Below the pieces are notes generated by a model. The model was given only the letters and a program-made list of their open reading frames with translations, was not told the origin of the DNA and made no database searches. The translations under genes were made by a program, and so were the position numbers. This document shows positions 43,531 to 55,510 of a DNA stretch of 64,000 nucleotides, in pieces. How positions within the stretch are numbered: position 1 is the first letter of the stretch; the number at the start of each line of letters is the position of its first letter. The stretch is from Crocodylus rhombifer. Its lineage: Eukaryota > Chordata > Crocodylia > Crocodylidae. Where the stretch lies: contig JAVSML010021635.1 of NCBI GenBank assembly GCA_038503035.1, positions 62,001 through 126,000 of the forward strand. Direction: 5' to 3'.

Positions 43531-43559
<29 letters not shown>
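43531..43559 (+). repeat. Homopolymer of 29 G, then T/G-rich tract
   Basis: Twenty-nine consecutive G residues followed by 'ttttttggttgggtttttttggtgc'-type sequence to about 43585. On the complementary strand this would be C29 followed by A-rich sequence. Such a tract can form G-quadruplex structures. Its exact length may be unreliable because homopolymers are error-prone. A proline-rich frame across it is an artefact of the C run. Confidence 0.9.
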
Positions 43560-43561
<2 letters not shown>

Positions 43562-46500
43562 TTTTGGTTGGGTTTTTTTGGTGCTTTTGTTTCAAAGTGC
43601 CAAAATAAAGATGGGGTGGGGGGGAAGACAGACAAAAGAGACTTGGTGGAAAAAAAGGCCTGTAAATGATATAACCCTTCTCGACCCCAACCTTCAATTC
43701 ATCTCTGAAAATGGTGAAGTGCGACTAGCATTCAAAACACTACTTTTAGCTCTTTATTTTTGTTTTAATAAAAGTACATTCCCTTTCAATACATGTGCAC
43801 AGGCACTATTAGACTTAACAATAATGTAAATTACTTCTGTAAATGTCAGAGATGAAAATAATTCCAGCATGGAAAAAGACAGATTTGAGATACTACACTA
43901 TGATTCACAAGATATTTGATTCTCATTTGTTAAATTAATCTATGTGAACTGAAAAATATTATTATGTTTCCTAGTCCAGATGTGTATACAGACCCCAGTC
44001 ACTATAGTAATTGAATACTTGTAAAAGTTTAGCTGTGCAGAACAGACAAGTTTCAGACCTTTGTTTAAAGCTCTGTGTAGAAATTAGGTCATATTTTACC
44101 TTCATATTTTAAATGACTTCCTCTTCAACTGAAACTTAAAACAATGATGAACTGTTTGGAAAACGCGAATGCTTATACAATCTCTTCCAAGAAAGCTCAT
44201 TTGAATATGCAGGATTCAGTGCTGCAAGTACAGCAAGTAGTGGAATCCTACTGGCTTTGATAATCAGCACTGTTAGTACCCTCCACAAGTGAAGGTAGAC
44301 ATCCAAAGCAAAAACTGAGGGGGTACATTCATCCATCACTATGGCACCTATCCCTCCACTTCTCCAGACTCCATTGAAGTACAGGGCCCATACAGGTGGG
44401 CAGAGAACGGGTGGGCTTGTTCCCAGTAAACACAACAGGCAGGCTCTGCCTGTTCATAGGACTTGGAGCACCTATATATGGGCTGTAGTAATGGATGAGA
44501 TTTTTGATACTTCTGTATCACATGAAAACATTGTTATTCTAGGATTTGAACTCCTAAACAGAGTAAAGCTGGAATGTAATCTAATATAAATTGCAGAACA
44601 ACACAAAGCAATGTGGGTCCAGTTCTGTACATTATCTTAAGCAGATTTATACATTTTTCAGCAATAATATCAAGCATGATCTCTATTGTCTGTGAACTAG
44701 TCCCCATTGCAAGGATTTGTCCCTTGTAAGCAAGACTGTAAGTTTCCTGCTCTTCCATCCAGTGAGGGCTAGAAAGTGTGTCCACTGCCAGTGGCATCTG
44801 TTCACAACAGAAAAGTCTTCAAATGATGAATCTAGAAGGCATGGTAGGATGTGTCCATAAAGAGCAGATCCACTTTGACCAATAGGAAGCCCTACCAAAT
44901 CTCATACAGAACAACATAGGTGCCAATTTTTATTTTTTGGGGGGAGAGGCAGGTCTAAGATGATGGACATGTGGAAAGTTTTACACATTTCAGGTGACAG
45001 CCCTCTTCCTGAGGGGAGCTAGGGCTCTCATCCCCCCACATACTCAACACCCATGCAGAACAGACTTCATAATTAAGCAGTGGCAAGCAGAGGGAAGCCT
45101 GTAGCTGAGCCAATACTTCACTCCATAAAAAAGCAACCTTATTTTCCAGAATCATAAGGTAGAATCAGAAAATACAAACACAGAAGACAAAAATGCATGA
45201 AAAACAAAGATGTACTATTGTCATTACTGCCAGGTTCCAACTCAAAATTGACATGTGTACAGTTCCCCCCAGAAAATCTGTGTGTAAAGTGTCTTATAAA
45301 AACATTCAAGTGTCACTAGAACAAAAGAAAATCACTTTGCTAATCTCCATATTCATCAACTTTTTACTCCAAACAAACTTTCAGTCCACTATTTGCTTTC
45401 TGGTAAACATAGAATGAATTTACCTCAAGATAGCAGTGTACCTTGAGCAAATATTTTGACAGACAAAATGAAAACCAAAGACTTTTCAGGTGTCCTGAAA
45501 GAAGTTCCTGAGAGATAAGGATGTGATCTAGAAAAGCAAAAAGTGAGAGACCCTGACTCAATTGAAGAAAATGGCAAAATTCTTGGCGATTTCACAAAGG
45601 TCTGGATATCACTTGGGATTGTTATAATACCAATATCACCTCCACTTGCATTTGGCATAATTTGTAATTCCTTTAATCATGAAGACAGAACAATATGATC
45701 CTTTGTCTAGACTGCTCACTCAGAATGTGGAGCGCTGCTGTGAGAGGCACCAGCAATAAAGATGCATTCCTGACTCTTACCTTATAGTGATGCAAACCTC
45801 CTTTTGAAAGCAAAGCTGCAGAACATTAGCACCATGACTGTCCTGCCATGTGAGCTACATTATTCGCAACCTTGCCACTTTCAAAGCTTTTCAGAGTATC
45901 TTTACTGAGACCTCAATGTAGCTAATCCATCATTCATTCCAGGAGCTGGTAGATAATCTTTTCTGTGGTTGTTGTTGCTGTTGTTATAAACCTCTCTCTT
46001 CTGGTGCTGTCCTCACTTTTGTTTTAATGTTATTTATGCAGCAGAAAGTTCACAATTTACAATTCAGAGTAAATCACCCACTTTAGGACAAGCAAATAAA
46101 ACAGAGGTGAAAGTAAGTACCTTGCTCAGAAATAGCCCACCTCAGAATAATATCTGTTTAATAATTTATGTTGAATCATATGATACAATCTCACCCACAT
46201 AGATCAGTGTGGAGGACTGTGTCTGGCAAACATGACAAGGGTCAGCAAATGCTGCGTGCTGTACCATGCTCAGAAAAATAGAGAACAGTACATGTCACTG
46301 AAGGGAGCACTGAGCCATGAAGAGACTCAAAGGAGAGTAAAGGTTCATTGGGAGCACAGACAGTCTGCCCATAAACTAGTAGTGAGTGCCTGCCAATTTC
46401 CTTGCATGCTCATAGTTCTTAGTACTTTATGACTCAGGGTTGGGTTTTCTCTTGGCAATGAAAAGAAGAATGAAAGAGAGTGAGTAGCAGCGGTGGGCTC

Positions 46501-47698
46501 CAGCAGAAATGAAGGCAACAAAGCTGAATTCTTGGCTCTGGTAAAGTTAATAGGAGTTACATGACTGACTTCATGAGGTCAATATTTCATCCTTTATCTG
46601 CACCACTTGATAAATAATTGTATCAATCTCTGAAGCTTTGTGCAAGACGATACCTGCAGTAGTATCAAGCCTATTAGAATGGGAGACATGGATGGGTAAA
46701 GCCATACAAACAGGACAGTGAAAGTCTGTAAAAAGGTCTATGGAAGACCGCTGTGGCATCCTTATCTCTCTTTCAAATATATTTGCCAGGGAGATACAAA
46801 GACAATGAACACTGAGCCAAACAACTGGGAGAAGACTGCTGAGGATCAGAGCACTTGGAAACAATCTACTAAGCATGGAATGAAGGCTTTTAAGGGAAGA
46901 AGAGCCCAACATGCAGAAGGAAGAAGAAACCTCAGAAAGAACCCATTGTCATATTCAGGACTGTTAGATATGAACATCACGTGATAAGTGCAGAAGGGAC
47001 TGTCATTCAAGGATTAGGCTCTACAGCCACACTGTCACATATTCAATGAGCTGATGCCTCACTCATCACAAATCTCATGTCTTGCAAGGCCGACAGATGC
47101 CTATTTCGTATTATGTCACAGACATGCAAAGCCCTTGTAAGCCTGCTGACTGAAACCTGCATGGTCAAGAAGGTTGATCTGCAATAAAGGAAGGGTGCAA
47201 ACATGCCCCACAAAGTACTTGAGAGACAGGAAGAAGTGATAATTAATCATAAATTAGGCTTTTTGGTCAGCCAGCCTCTTTTTCTGTACTGTGAATGGCT
47301 GTCATTTTGTCATTGCAATGCCACTCATCTGTGCTTCTCTCAGCTTGCCATTTTTATGTCTGTTGCATCATCTCCATAGTATCTACTAGAAGTACATTTC
47401 TTAAGGATCCTTGGGAATGTTATATGCTTCTGCTTTGCTGTGTTGTAAATATTGCCAGTTGGACATTTTTTGCATACAGCTCTTAAGTCAGTAATTTACA
47501 TATGTCTACATTATTCATAAGATCCTTCTTGTTATTAGAATATACAGGCAAAAGTTCTCTTTAATTGTGTTAAGAGGTAAATCAAGTATATCCTGACATC
47601 TAGAATACTGTTTACACTGTATTACATCCCCCTGGATGAGGACTCCAGACCAAGGATTCTACTCATGTTGTCTTCCCTGGCTGCTCCATAACTAGAAC
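43560..47698. other. Unique DNA, no gene seen
   Basis: No exon with support on either strand. The frame at 44136-44435 (minus, 99 codons) and that at 46571-46912 (minus, 113 codons) show no domain and no splice context. 44900-45000 ('ataggtgccaatttttattt') may be the end of an hAT copy. A short (GTT)n-like run lies at about 45967-45985. Confidence 0.5.
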
Positions 47699-47706
47699 AC
47701 TTAAAG

Positions 47707-48014
47707 CAATGATTCTCAACCAGGGTGTCAGGGCACCCTGGGGTGCTTCCAGATCCTTTGAAGGGTGCCTTGAGCTGTGAAAACATAAGCAAGGTGTGGG
47801 GAAATAACAGATAAATTAAGCAGACAACCATAGGCTCAGGCTTTCCCCTGCTTGCATTATTTCCAATCTGGCTGCCCAGCCTCTCCCCAAGGAGGTAAGT
47901 GCTATAATACATAAATTAGTTTGTGAATTGGATACCACTCCATTCACAAAACCTATGTAGGGTGGCTTGAGTCAATGTAGGGACCCTCAAGTCCAAAAAC
48001 ATTGAGAACCATTG
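47707..48014 (+). mobile_element. hAT MITE (family B), complete
   Basis: Left end 'caatgattctcaacc', right end reverse complement 'caatggttctcaatg': typical hAT inverted ends. Flanks are 'acttaaag' (47699-47706) and 'acttaaga' (48015-48022), a slightly decayed 8-bp duplication. Its body matches 38264-38493. It is 308 bp and non-coding. Confidence 0.85.
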
Positions 48015-48198
48015 ACTTAAGAGAACAAGACTTCTTAGTGCTTTTTTTCATAGTCAACTTGTAAATATGTCTTCCTCTTTTATTTTCATTATTATTTTAT
48101 TTCACTGTTCCCAGTGATTTCAGTGATAAAGTTCCTATTGCCTTAAGTGAAAGCAACAGCAGGCCCATAAACAGAACTTCTAAAACTACTCTGTGTTA

Positions 48199-48860
48199 AA
48201 ACTAGGGGCATGTGTAGATGAAATAGGGGCCCTAAATTGAAACAGTGGGTTTTAAATAACACCACTTCAGTTTAGGCTGATTAAACCCCCGTGTTGTACA
48301 CACATCCCACTGACTTACCTGCCTCTCTGGTGGGGAGTGGAGGGCAAGCTGCCATTGGGCACTGGAGTCCCTGGGCTGCGAGAGGGCTGGTGCTTTCCTC
48401 TGCGGCAGCAACAGCCCCCCGCCCAGGCGGCATCTGCCCACAGGCACCCAGCTCAGGTGGTCCCGGGGGGCACTGCAGCCGCAGAGGGAAGCACCAGGCC
48501 CCCGTGCAGCTCAGGCAGACAGGCAGGCTCTGGGAGGGGGAGGGAGATCAGGCTTGCCACTTTTCTTGGGTGGAGCTGCTTTCCTGGGGTGCTGCCAGGT
48601 TGCCTGCATGGGCTTCCTACAAAGCCGTGGAGCTGCATGGAGCCTGGTGCTTTGCTCCTTGAAGGAGATTTAGTTTGCTGCACCCCAAGTCATTTAAGGT
48701 GCATTATGCCACCGAATTTCCTACAGCAACTGGAATTAATGCTCAATACACTGCTGAGGTGTGCAAACACTGACTCCATTAACGCAGTGCAAAAGCATTT
48801 AGCCTGCTTTAAAGTGTCTTGCATACACATGCCTCTCTCTTCATCTACACACAGCCTAGT
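48199..48860. mobile_element. MITE with TTA TSD and 'actagg' ends
   Basis: The left end 'aaactaggggcatgtgtaga' is an inverted match to the right end (reverse complement 'actaggctgtgtgtagatga'). TTA flanks both ends (48196-48198 and 48861-48863). This fits a PIF/Harbinger-type element of about 660 bp. The GC-rich middle (48330-48660) carries open frames up to 184 codons with no recognised domain. Confidence 0.65.
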
Positions 48861-48863
48861 TTA

Positions 48864-51515
48864 CCAGATTAATGCCATATTTATTGTGTGAACGGAGTTT
48901 TGTATAGATTCCTTTTTAGTATTTAAATTAAAATATATAGCAAACAAAAACATTTATAAATTGAAGTTGAAAGAAAGTAAGAGGGTGATGTCAAAGATTA
49001 ATGTTCAGTTCTAGTTGACCTCAGAATTGCTGTATTAATTTTGTCATCATGGAAACAACAGGTTAACAGTTTTCAAAATAGCTGAACAATGTAAACAAAC
49101 ATTTCCTTTGACTGAGCAGAGACCCTCCATTGCCCTGAGATCAGCTTCAGGACATTTTCAGAAAGGCTTCCTTTATCTCTTGACAGTGTGAAAAAACTCT
49201 ACCTGCAAATTGACTTGTGTGTAAAAGGAAGCCATCATTCATGCTAATGGACCCCATCAGTTTGCTTTCACTGTACCATGATACCCTGGAGCAAAAATGT
49301 GAAGCCTGTTAAGCCCAGGGCTTAGCAAAAGGATTTAACAACTCTAAAATGCCTGCCTTCCTCTGCACTAGTACTTTAGGCCACTGTCCCACACATTTCT
49401 GTCCATTTCTGTTACAGCTGGTCAGTGTAAACTAGCCCTTAAGAGATTTGATGTTGATTTGTCTGTCTTATGAGCTGTTTGTCTAAAATAAATCCTATAA
49501 ATAAAAAGCAAAAACACAAAAAGAGAGGGAAGAATTCAGAAGAAAATTGCACAAGGTATCCTGAAGGCATTTTTGAGGAGCAATGTTTTTCTTAACTAAA
49601 GTTATCACTTTAAAAAAAGTTAAACATCATGAACCATTTTCTCTGCTCTTTGCACTCATGCTATAAACTCTTGGTGGGCACATTCAGAAAGGATTAGGGA
49701 TGTCCCTTTGACGTGTGTAGGCCATATGACATTTTAAGGCAGGAAAGGGGTTAATTCAGTACCAAAGAAACACAGCATAGGCTAGCTGGGCCCAACTGTA
49801 GCTGATACAAAGGCTTTGATCATGGCACTCATGAGAGATGTGACAGGCAGCAATTTTATTAAAGATAATTTAACAGCTAGGATTAATATTATCCCCATAC
49901 TACCTGACAATGGAAGGGTACAGTGCAGGAGGAAATGGCTTTAAGCTATAAGTAGTAAATGGACAACCACCTTACCCTGAACTTAACTTCCTAAAATCTG
50001 GATCTAGTCCAGCTGCTGTAATCTCACATGTTAAGCCTCAAGGAGAGACTGAGGGCTAAGAAGCCCCAGGTGGGGTAGAAGATGTTTGCCAGTAGTAGGA
50101 TCACTTATGCTTCTTGACTGACACACAGATTTGGAATTAATTTGGCTGATTTGGATTGGACCATGAAAAAATATCTTTAAAAAATGGATTCATTGATGTG
50201 CACTAGACTTCAGACAGGGCAAAGTCTCTTGCCCCTGTGTGAAGCACCCTCCATCCACAAGTAATAGTTAAAGCTGGACGTAAGCTTCCAGGTTCCCTGC
50301 TCAATTTTGACACCTAATTAGCTAATCTAATCCTCATGGGAAAACAGCTGGAGTTGTGAAAACTGTGCATGTGCCTAAGCAGTCCTTCACTGGAAAACAT
50401 AACTTGTAAATGGCCCTCAATAGAGTTGTGAATTGTGCACCCAATTTAGGACATCAGCCAGTTTGGCCCAGGAAGAAAATTCCTACTGATGCTGCAATAA
50501 AGCCATATGAAAAGACCTGTTGCAAACAGGTCCAGAGTGTACCTGTTCCTGATGGTCTGATCCCTTTCTCTCATCCAGATGAAGCTTTGTTTTTGGAGAA
50601 TGAAGAGGACTGAAGCAAAAAAAGAAATTTCTCTGAGAGCAGCAAGGAAAGAGACTGGGGAAGCTGCAACCAAAGGACAGTGCTAGTGCCCATGTGAAGA
50701 TGAAGTAACAATCTTGGTCAACCAAAAAAATCTCTAACAAGGGACTGGTGTGGGTGTTAATCTTTTTAACAGGGTTGCAATAACTTTTTAAAGAACCCAT
50801 GACATTAATTGCAACAACTATAGCCAACTGTAGCCTGGGTTAGAAACCCAAGTTGATTTTATCTGGCCTGAAGCCAAGGAGCATCCACAGTGTATCTTCA
50901 GGGAGGGGGCTTCACCCAAGTGGTAAGGAGAAGCAGTGCCAGTGTAGGGTCAAGGGGAATGGCAACTCCAGTGCTGGCTAGGGCAGAGCAGGTAGGAAGT
51001 AGCCCACACTGGTACTTAAGCTCTGGTAAAACATCCCCCTGCTGCAAAACCTTTCCAACCCTGCTGTAGAGACTGGTTACTGGTGAATAATTGGGTGGGT
51101 GAACCACCCAGGAGCCCCAAATGAGAGAAGTAAAACCACTTTGTGTGACTCTTGATTTAAGACCACTGAGTTTTCTAAAAAAAAAAAAAAGAAAAAGAAA
51201 GGATGAACAGCCTTTTGAAAAGGCACTAGAAATAGGCTTCTGTTCTTGTTCTGTGAAACTATCCAATAAAAAAAGTAAAATTCCTGGCATGGGACACCCA
51301 GGTCCAAAAGGAGCAAATAAGGATCAATAAAAAAAAACACCAGCCTTGAACTTGCAGCACTGGGTGTAGAAGTACAGCTGAATGTACAGCAGAAGTAGCA
51401 ACATAACCGCAGCAACATCATCCAGTAACCTAGTAACAGGGCAGGTTACAGGCAAAGGCCTTTTGGCAAATAATTCTCTGTTCTCTAAATTTTAATGAAG
51501 GAACTGTCGTCTAAA
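48864..51515. other. Unique DNA, no gene seen
   Basis: No supported gene. 49010-49290 looks complex and unique and is flagged as a possible conserved non-coding element. A run of 14 A lies at 51177-51190. The 67-codon frame at 50410-50613 lacks any domain. Confidence 0.5.
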
Positions 51516-51517
51516 TT

Positions 51518-52119
51518 GTGACCATATGACCAGGTTTTCCTAGACATGTCCTCTTTTTGGGCCCTCTTTTTCGGTCCAGGCAGTTTTTTAAAATATCAGC
51601 AAATGTCCAAGATTTTGCTCTGCCTCTGCTTTTCCAGCACATCCCAACTTGCCCCAGCAAGGAGCTGCTTGGGGCTGGGGGCAGTGGGAGAATGTGACTG
51701 GAGACTGGGACATCACATACTCTGTGTGCAGAGCCCTAGCAGCTTCAGACCTGCTAGCTCTGGGGCTGTAGCAGGGCAGGGAGGTGGGAGAAGGAGGTAG
51801 GAGGGTTCTTCAGCGGCGGCAGGGAGCTGCTTGGGTAGCAGGGCTGTGAGGGGCAGGTGACTGTGGGTCAGGAGTAAGGAGTATCGGCAGGGACAGGGAG
51901 ACTGTGGGATGGAAGAGAGAGATACTAGCATGGTCTGAGGGGCCGGGTACTGTGGACTGGGAGTGAGGGGCGGCAGCAGGGCTGCAAGTTGGGAGTGAAG
52001 GACAGCGGCATGGCATGGGCATCTCACTGCCCACCTTCCCCCCGCCCATACACACATAATCATCTACCCACTTCCCCGCACAGGTGCCCTCTTTTTTGAA
52101 ACTGGAAATATGGTAACCC
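51518..52119 (+). mobile_element. Tc1/mariner-like non-autonomous element, copy 1
   Basis: The right end 'atatggtaaccc' followed by TA (52120-52121) and the left end 'gtgaccatatgacc' are imperfect inverted repeats; the left TA has become TT. Subterminal 'gacatgtcctctttttgg' and 'cctcttttttgaaactg' are shared with 54047-55078. The middle contains loose copies of a 'gggagtgaggggc' minisatellite unit. No transposase is present (602 bp). Confidence 0.65.
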
Positions 52120-52121
52120 TA

Positions 52122-53692
52122 ATTATCACCTGAAAAGCACACCCAACTCTTCTCCATCAAAATGAAAACTCAGCAGATTGTTAGCTGAAAAAAATCAAGA
52201 TCAGCTGATGAGTACTGAAAAATAAATTAGAAATACAATTAGTAAAAATTAAACCAAAAGAAATGAAAACCATTACAACCCAATTTTTAAATTCACTACA
52301 TTACACTTTGCCAATTACAGAATGAAACAAAACTAAATACAGGTGTTCTGCATTTCAGTCATTGGTCTTCTATTTTGATGCCTCACAGTGCCTAACGTCA
52401 GATTCGGAAGGGATGTATTTCTGCAGAATTTTCTCCTTGTGATTTGCTTATGCAACATCCTCAGTTCCAAAGTAAACTTTGTGTTTATTTATGTACTTAT
52501 TTTAAACAAAGCTATGCAATAGCTTAATCATTTTGATAGTATGGTTATTTCTCTCCATCCCTCATAGTGCTTTACCACTGTACAACAACAGTAGGCCAGA
52601 TTGAGTACCAAGGGCCTAGAAGTCAGGGTTCCACTAACTCATTTACTATTAATTAATGATTCCTAAGGATCTGGAATAGTTCTACAAATCTCTAACACTT
52701 ATTATCCAATGATCTTTCCTGTTTGGCTGAAAACTTGGAAAGACTCCTAATCTCCATCTCCATCTATAACACCTTGTTTTAAATGTTACAGACGTGTAAT
52801 TATGCACATAGGTTTATTCATATATGGGTTTAGTATTGTAATTAAGTGAACTAGGTGCCTCTTAACCAGTCCTACTGTATGTGTATTGATCTGTCTATGT
52901 CTCTCTCCAGTCTAATTTCAGTTCATCTGATGCCATCATGTCTTTTGCACCAGCAGTCAGTTCCTCTTCAAGTTCAGTCATCATTCCCAGTCTTTACAGC
53001 ATGGTCTTCCTCCAGTTCTTACTTTCAGCTCAAGGCTCATATCTCAATGTATGCTGCACCAAAGGATTGTGAGGCTGGAAAGGAGCTTAACTGGTAGAGT
53101 CCTAGTACTTGATGAAGGATACAGAAGTCCTATAGGGACTTTAAAAATGCAATTCTTTGTATTCTGTTATACCATAAAAATATATCACAGACTGTGGATT
53201 GTCTGGACTTACAAATTAATTCCTAATGTTTAATCTATCTGAATTTCTTTTTTGTGGTTTTTTACATCATTGTAACTCTTCACTAAACATTTTTCTGTTA
53301 TTAGCTCAGAACTATACATTTTTCATTATTAAACTGCCTCTGTTTTCATTCTATCTGCATGTCATTTTGTTTTTACTTAGGGATAGATCAGTGGGATCAA
53401 CTCACATATGACAGCATATGAATTTGAACAAATACATTAATTTCACATTAAAAGGGTTCCTTAATGCTAAAATGTCACCAAGGGCTACATTCTGCATTGT
53501 CTTTAATAGAAGTAACATATTTACTTCAATCCAAGACAAGGGTTGGGGAGGGGGAAGCTCCATGCCTTGGATTCGAGTACAAAGTGGAGGGAGGGGGCAA
53601 GTGGTTGCTGCACCTCTGACTCTGGATCTGAGCCTGGGTTGGGGCCAGAGTCACAGCTACAGCAGCTGGCTGCCCTTCCCCTGCTGCTTGCC
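52122..53692. other. Unique DNA, no gene seen
   Basis: Mostly AT-rich and unique. From 53530 to 53690 it becomes GC-rich, with 'aatccaag' (53528) and 'cttggatt' (53566) inverted, hinting at a small foldback element whose ends are not resolved. Confidence 0.45.
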
Positions 53693-53700
53693 CTCTACAG

Positions 53701-53997
53701 CAGTGATTCTCAACATTTTTTATACCAGAACCAATTTCTAAACTTCAATGGCCAGTCCTGACCCAGAGCCCCTCACTCCCAACCCACTGCCTCCTGCACC
53801 CAGCCCCCCAGTGTGTGTGGGAGAAGGGGGGGGGTGCTTCTTACAGCCTGGAACTCTGCCACCCTGAAAGCAACAAGCCACCGTTTCCCATGTTTTTCTC
53901 CTTTAAAGGAGAATCCATTTTTAAAGTTTGTTCATGACCCTTTCATATATTCTTGCAACCCATTTTTGGGTCACAACCCATGGGTTGAGAAACACTG
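53701..53997 (+). mobile_element. hAT MITE (family C), complete
   Basis: Left end 'cagtgattctcaac', right end reverse complement 'cagtgtttctcaaccc': textbook hAT inverted ends. Flanking octamers 'ctctacag' (53693-53700) and 'ctctaaag' (53998-54005) match at 7 of 8. It is 297 bp and non-coding. Its interior is unlike family B despite similar ends. Confidence 0.85.
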
Positions 53998-54046
53998 CTC
54001 TAAAGCCCCACCACCCCAGTCCCTCCTGCCCCAACAGTCTCTGCTA

Positions 54047-55078
54047 GAGTTACCATGCATCCATTTTTTCCCAGACATGGCCTCTTTTTGGATCCTCCAA
54101 TCTCCGTCTGGCTGGGTTTTTTTTAATCTGAACAAGTGTCCAGGATTTTGCTCTGCTCCACTGGTGGGAGTTGGGGGAGGATGACTGGAGGCAGGGGCAC
54201 CACATGCAAATGTGCACACACACATACATAGCAGGCATGCAGCCAGGCAGGGTGGTGGGAGCAGCTTCAGCAGCTGGATGCAGGTAAGTCTATGGGAGGG
54301 CAGGGGTTGGAAGGCCAGGACTTGGGGACTGTCTGGAGGGGGGGGAGGGCAGAAGTGTGTGGAGGAGCTGGGTGTGTGAGGCAGTGTGGGTGCCTGGCAG
54401 TGCTGGGGAAATCTGTCCAGGTGCTGGGCCAGTGGTACAGGGGATGGTGCCCATGCTCATAAGGGCAGAGCAGCCAGGAGAGGCTGCCTGGGGGAGGGGA
54501 GAGAGTATGACCAGGCTGCCTGGCATGGCACTGCAGCCCAAGCCCAGGATGAGGGGTGCCACAGGCCTCCCTTCCTCTTCCTTCCCAACCATGCCAGGGC
54601 TGGACTCGCTCCACCACTACCCACATGAATTGGAGTCACTGTGCAGGATGGCAGCAGCTGGGGGCCCCCTCCAGCAGGGCTGGGGAGAACAGGGGGCTGC
54701 AGGTAGGGAATGATGGGCACTGGCAGGGCTGGTGAGGCTGTGGCTTGGGAGTGAGGGCGTGGGGTGGGTGGGGGGCTTGTGAGTCAGGAGCACGGGGCCC
54801 TGGCAGCACCACGGAGCTGTGGGTCAGAAGTGAGGGGAACCAGCAGGGATGGGGGCTGCAGGTCAGGAGTGAAGGGCACCAACATAGCCTGGAGGGGTGG
54901 GGAACTGTGAGTCAGGAGTGAGGGGCACCAGAAGGGCCAGGGGTCTACAGACTGGGAGTGAGGGGCAACAGCAGAGATGGGGGTTTGCAGGTTGAGAGTG
55001 AGGGGCACTGGCAGGGCCAGGGGGCTGTGGGTTGGGAGTGAAGTGTCCTCTTTTTTGGAACTGAAAATATGGTAACCC
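54047..55078 (+). mobile_element. Tc1/mariner-like non-autonomous element, copy 2
   Basis: TA flanks both ends (54045-54046 and 55079-55080). Left end 'gagttaccatgcatcc' and right end (reverse complement 'gggttaccatattttc') are inverted. It shares subterminal 'cctcttttt' blocks with 51518-52119 but is 1032 bp, largely because of an expanded internal minisatellite. The overlapping open frames of up to 119 codons on both strands are compositional. Confidence 0.75.
54690..55045 (+). repeat. Minisatellite inside the Tc1-like element
   Basis: About six imperfect units of roughly 55-65 bases, each carrying 'gggagtgaggggca.c' and 'gggctg.gggt' motifs (for example near 54741, 54827, 54866, 54915, 54955 and 54998). 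Units differ by substitutions and small indels. The same unit occurs two or three times in the shorter copy at 51.9 kb, so the array expanded after or during amplification. Confidence 0.65.
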
Positions 55079-55500
55079 TAACATCTGCCACCTCCCCCAG
55101 CTTACTTTTCAGGAATAGCTCTGGCTGTGGCTCCATCCCCTGCCTGGTAACTCAGCAGCAGTCCAGCACCAGCTCCAGGATACTGCTGCATGGGGAAGGG
55201 GCCCTGCTTCCATGTGCTCCATGCCCCTAGAAAAAATGTGAGCTAGAGCTGCATCTGACAGTAAGGGATAAGGGGAGGAGGGAGCAGAGGCTATGGGGAG
55301 TAGGAGTGGGGAAAAGGCAAAGGCTGTGGGGAGAGGGGGTAGGGAAAGGGCAGAGACTGTGGGAAGTGGGAGTAGAGGCTATGGGGTGCAGGTGTCAGCG
55401 GGGCAGGCACTGCATGGGGGGCAGGCTGCAGAGGGAGGAAGTAGGCAGGAGGCAAAGGGCAAGGGGGCCACCTGTAGTAGTTGGGAGGGTGAATTTAAGG
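55079..55500 (+). repeat. GC-rich block with purine-rich minisatellite
   Basis: Between about 55283 and 55395 a unit of about 33 bases is repeated imperfectly three to four times ('gaggctatggggagtaggag', 'aaggctgtggggagaggggg', 'gagactgtgggaagtgggag'). The strand is almost all G and A apart from a 'gct' or 'act' per unit. The block runs into the N gap at 55501. No gene is supported. Confidence 0.6.
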
Positions 55501-55510
55501 NNNNNNNNNN
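55501..55510. other. Assembly gap (10 N)
   Basis: Ten unknown bases next to a purine-rich minisatellite on the left and 'agcagcagcaac' on the right. The tandem sequence probably blocked assembly, so the real gap length is unknown. Confidence 0.95.

Noticed and set aside
43464..43829. Frames with poly-proline or poly-glycine
   Set aside because: These are direct products of the 29-G homopolymer.
44900..45020. hAT left end 'ataggtgccaattttt'
   Set aside because: No matching right terminus or 8-bp duplication was found.
48337..48891. 184-codon plus-strand open frame
   Set aside because: It sits in the core of a TTA-flanked MITE and runs through its right terminus; two other frames are also open there, so composition explains it.
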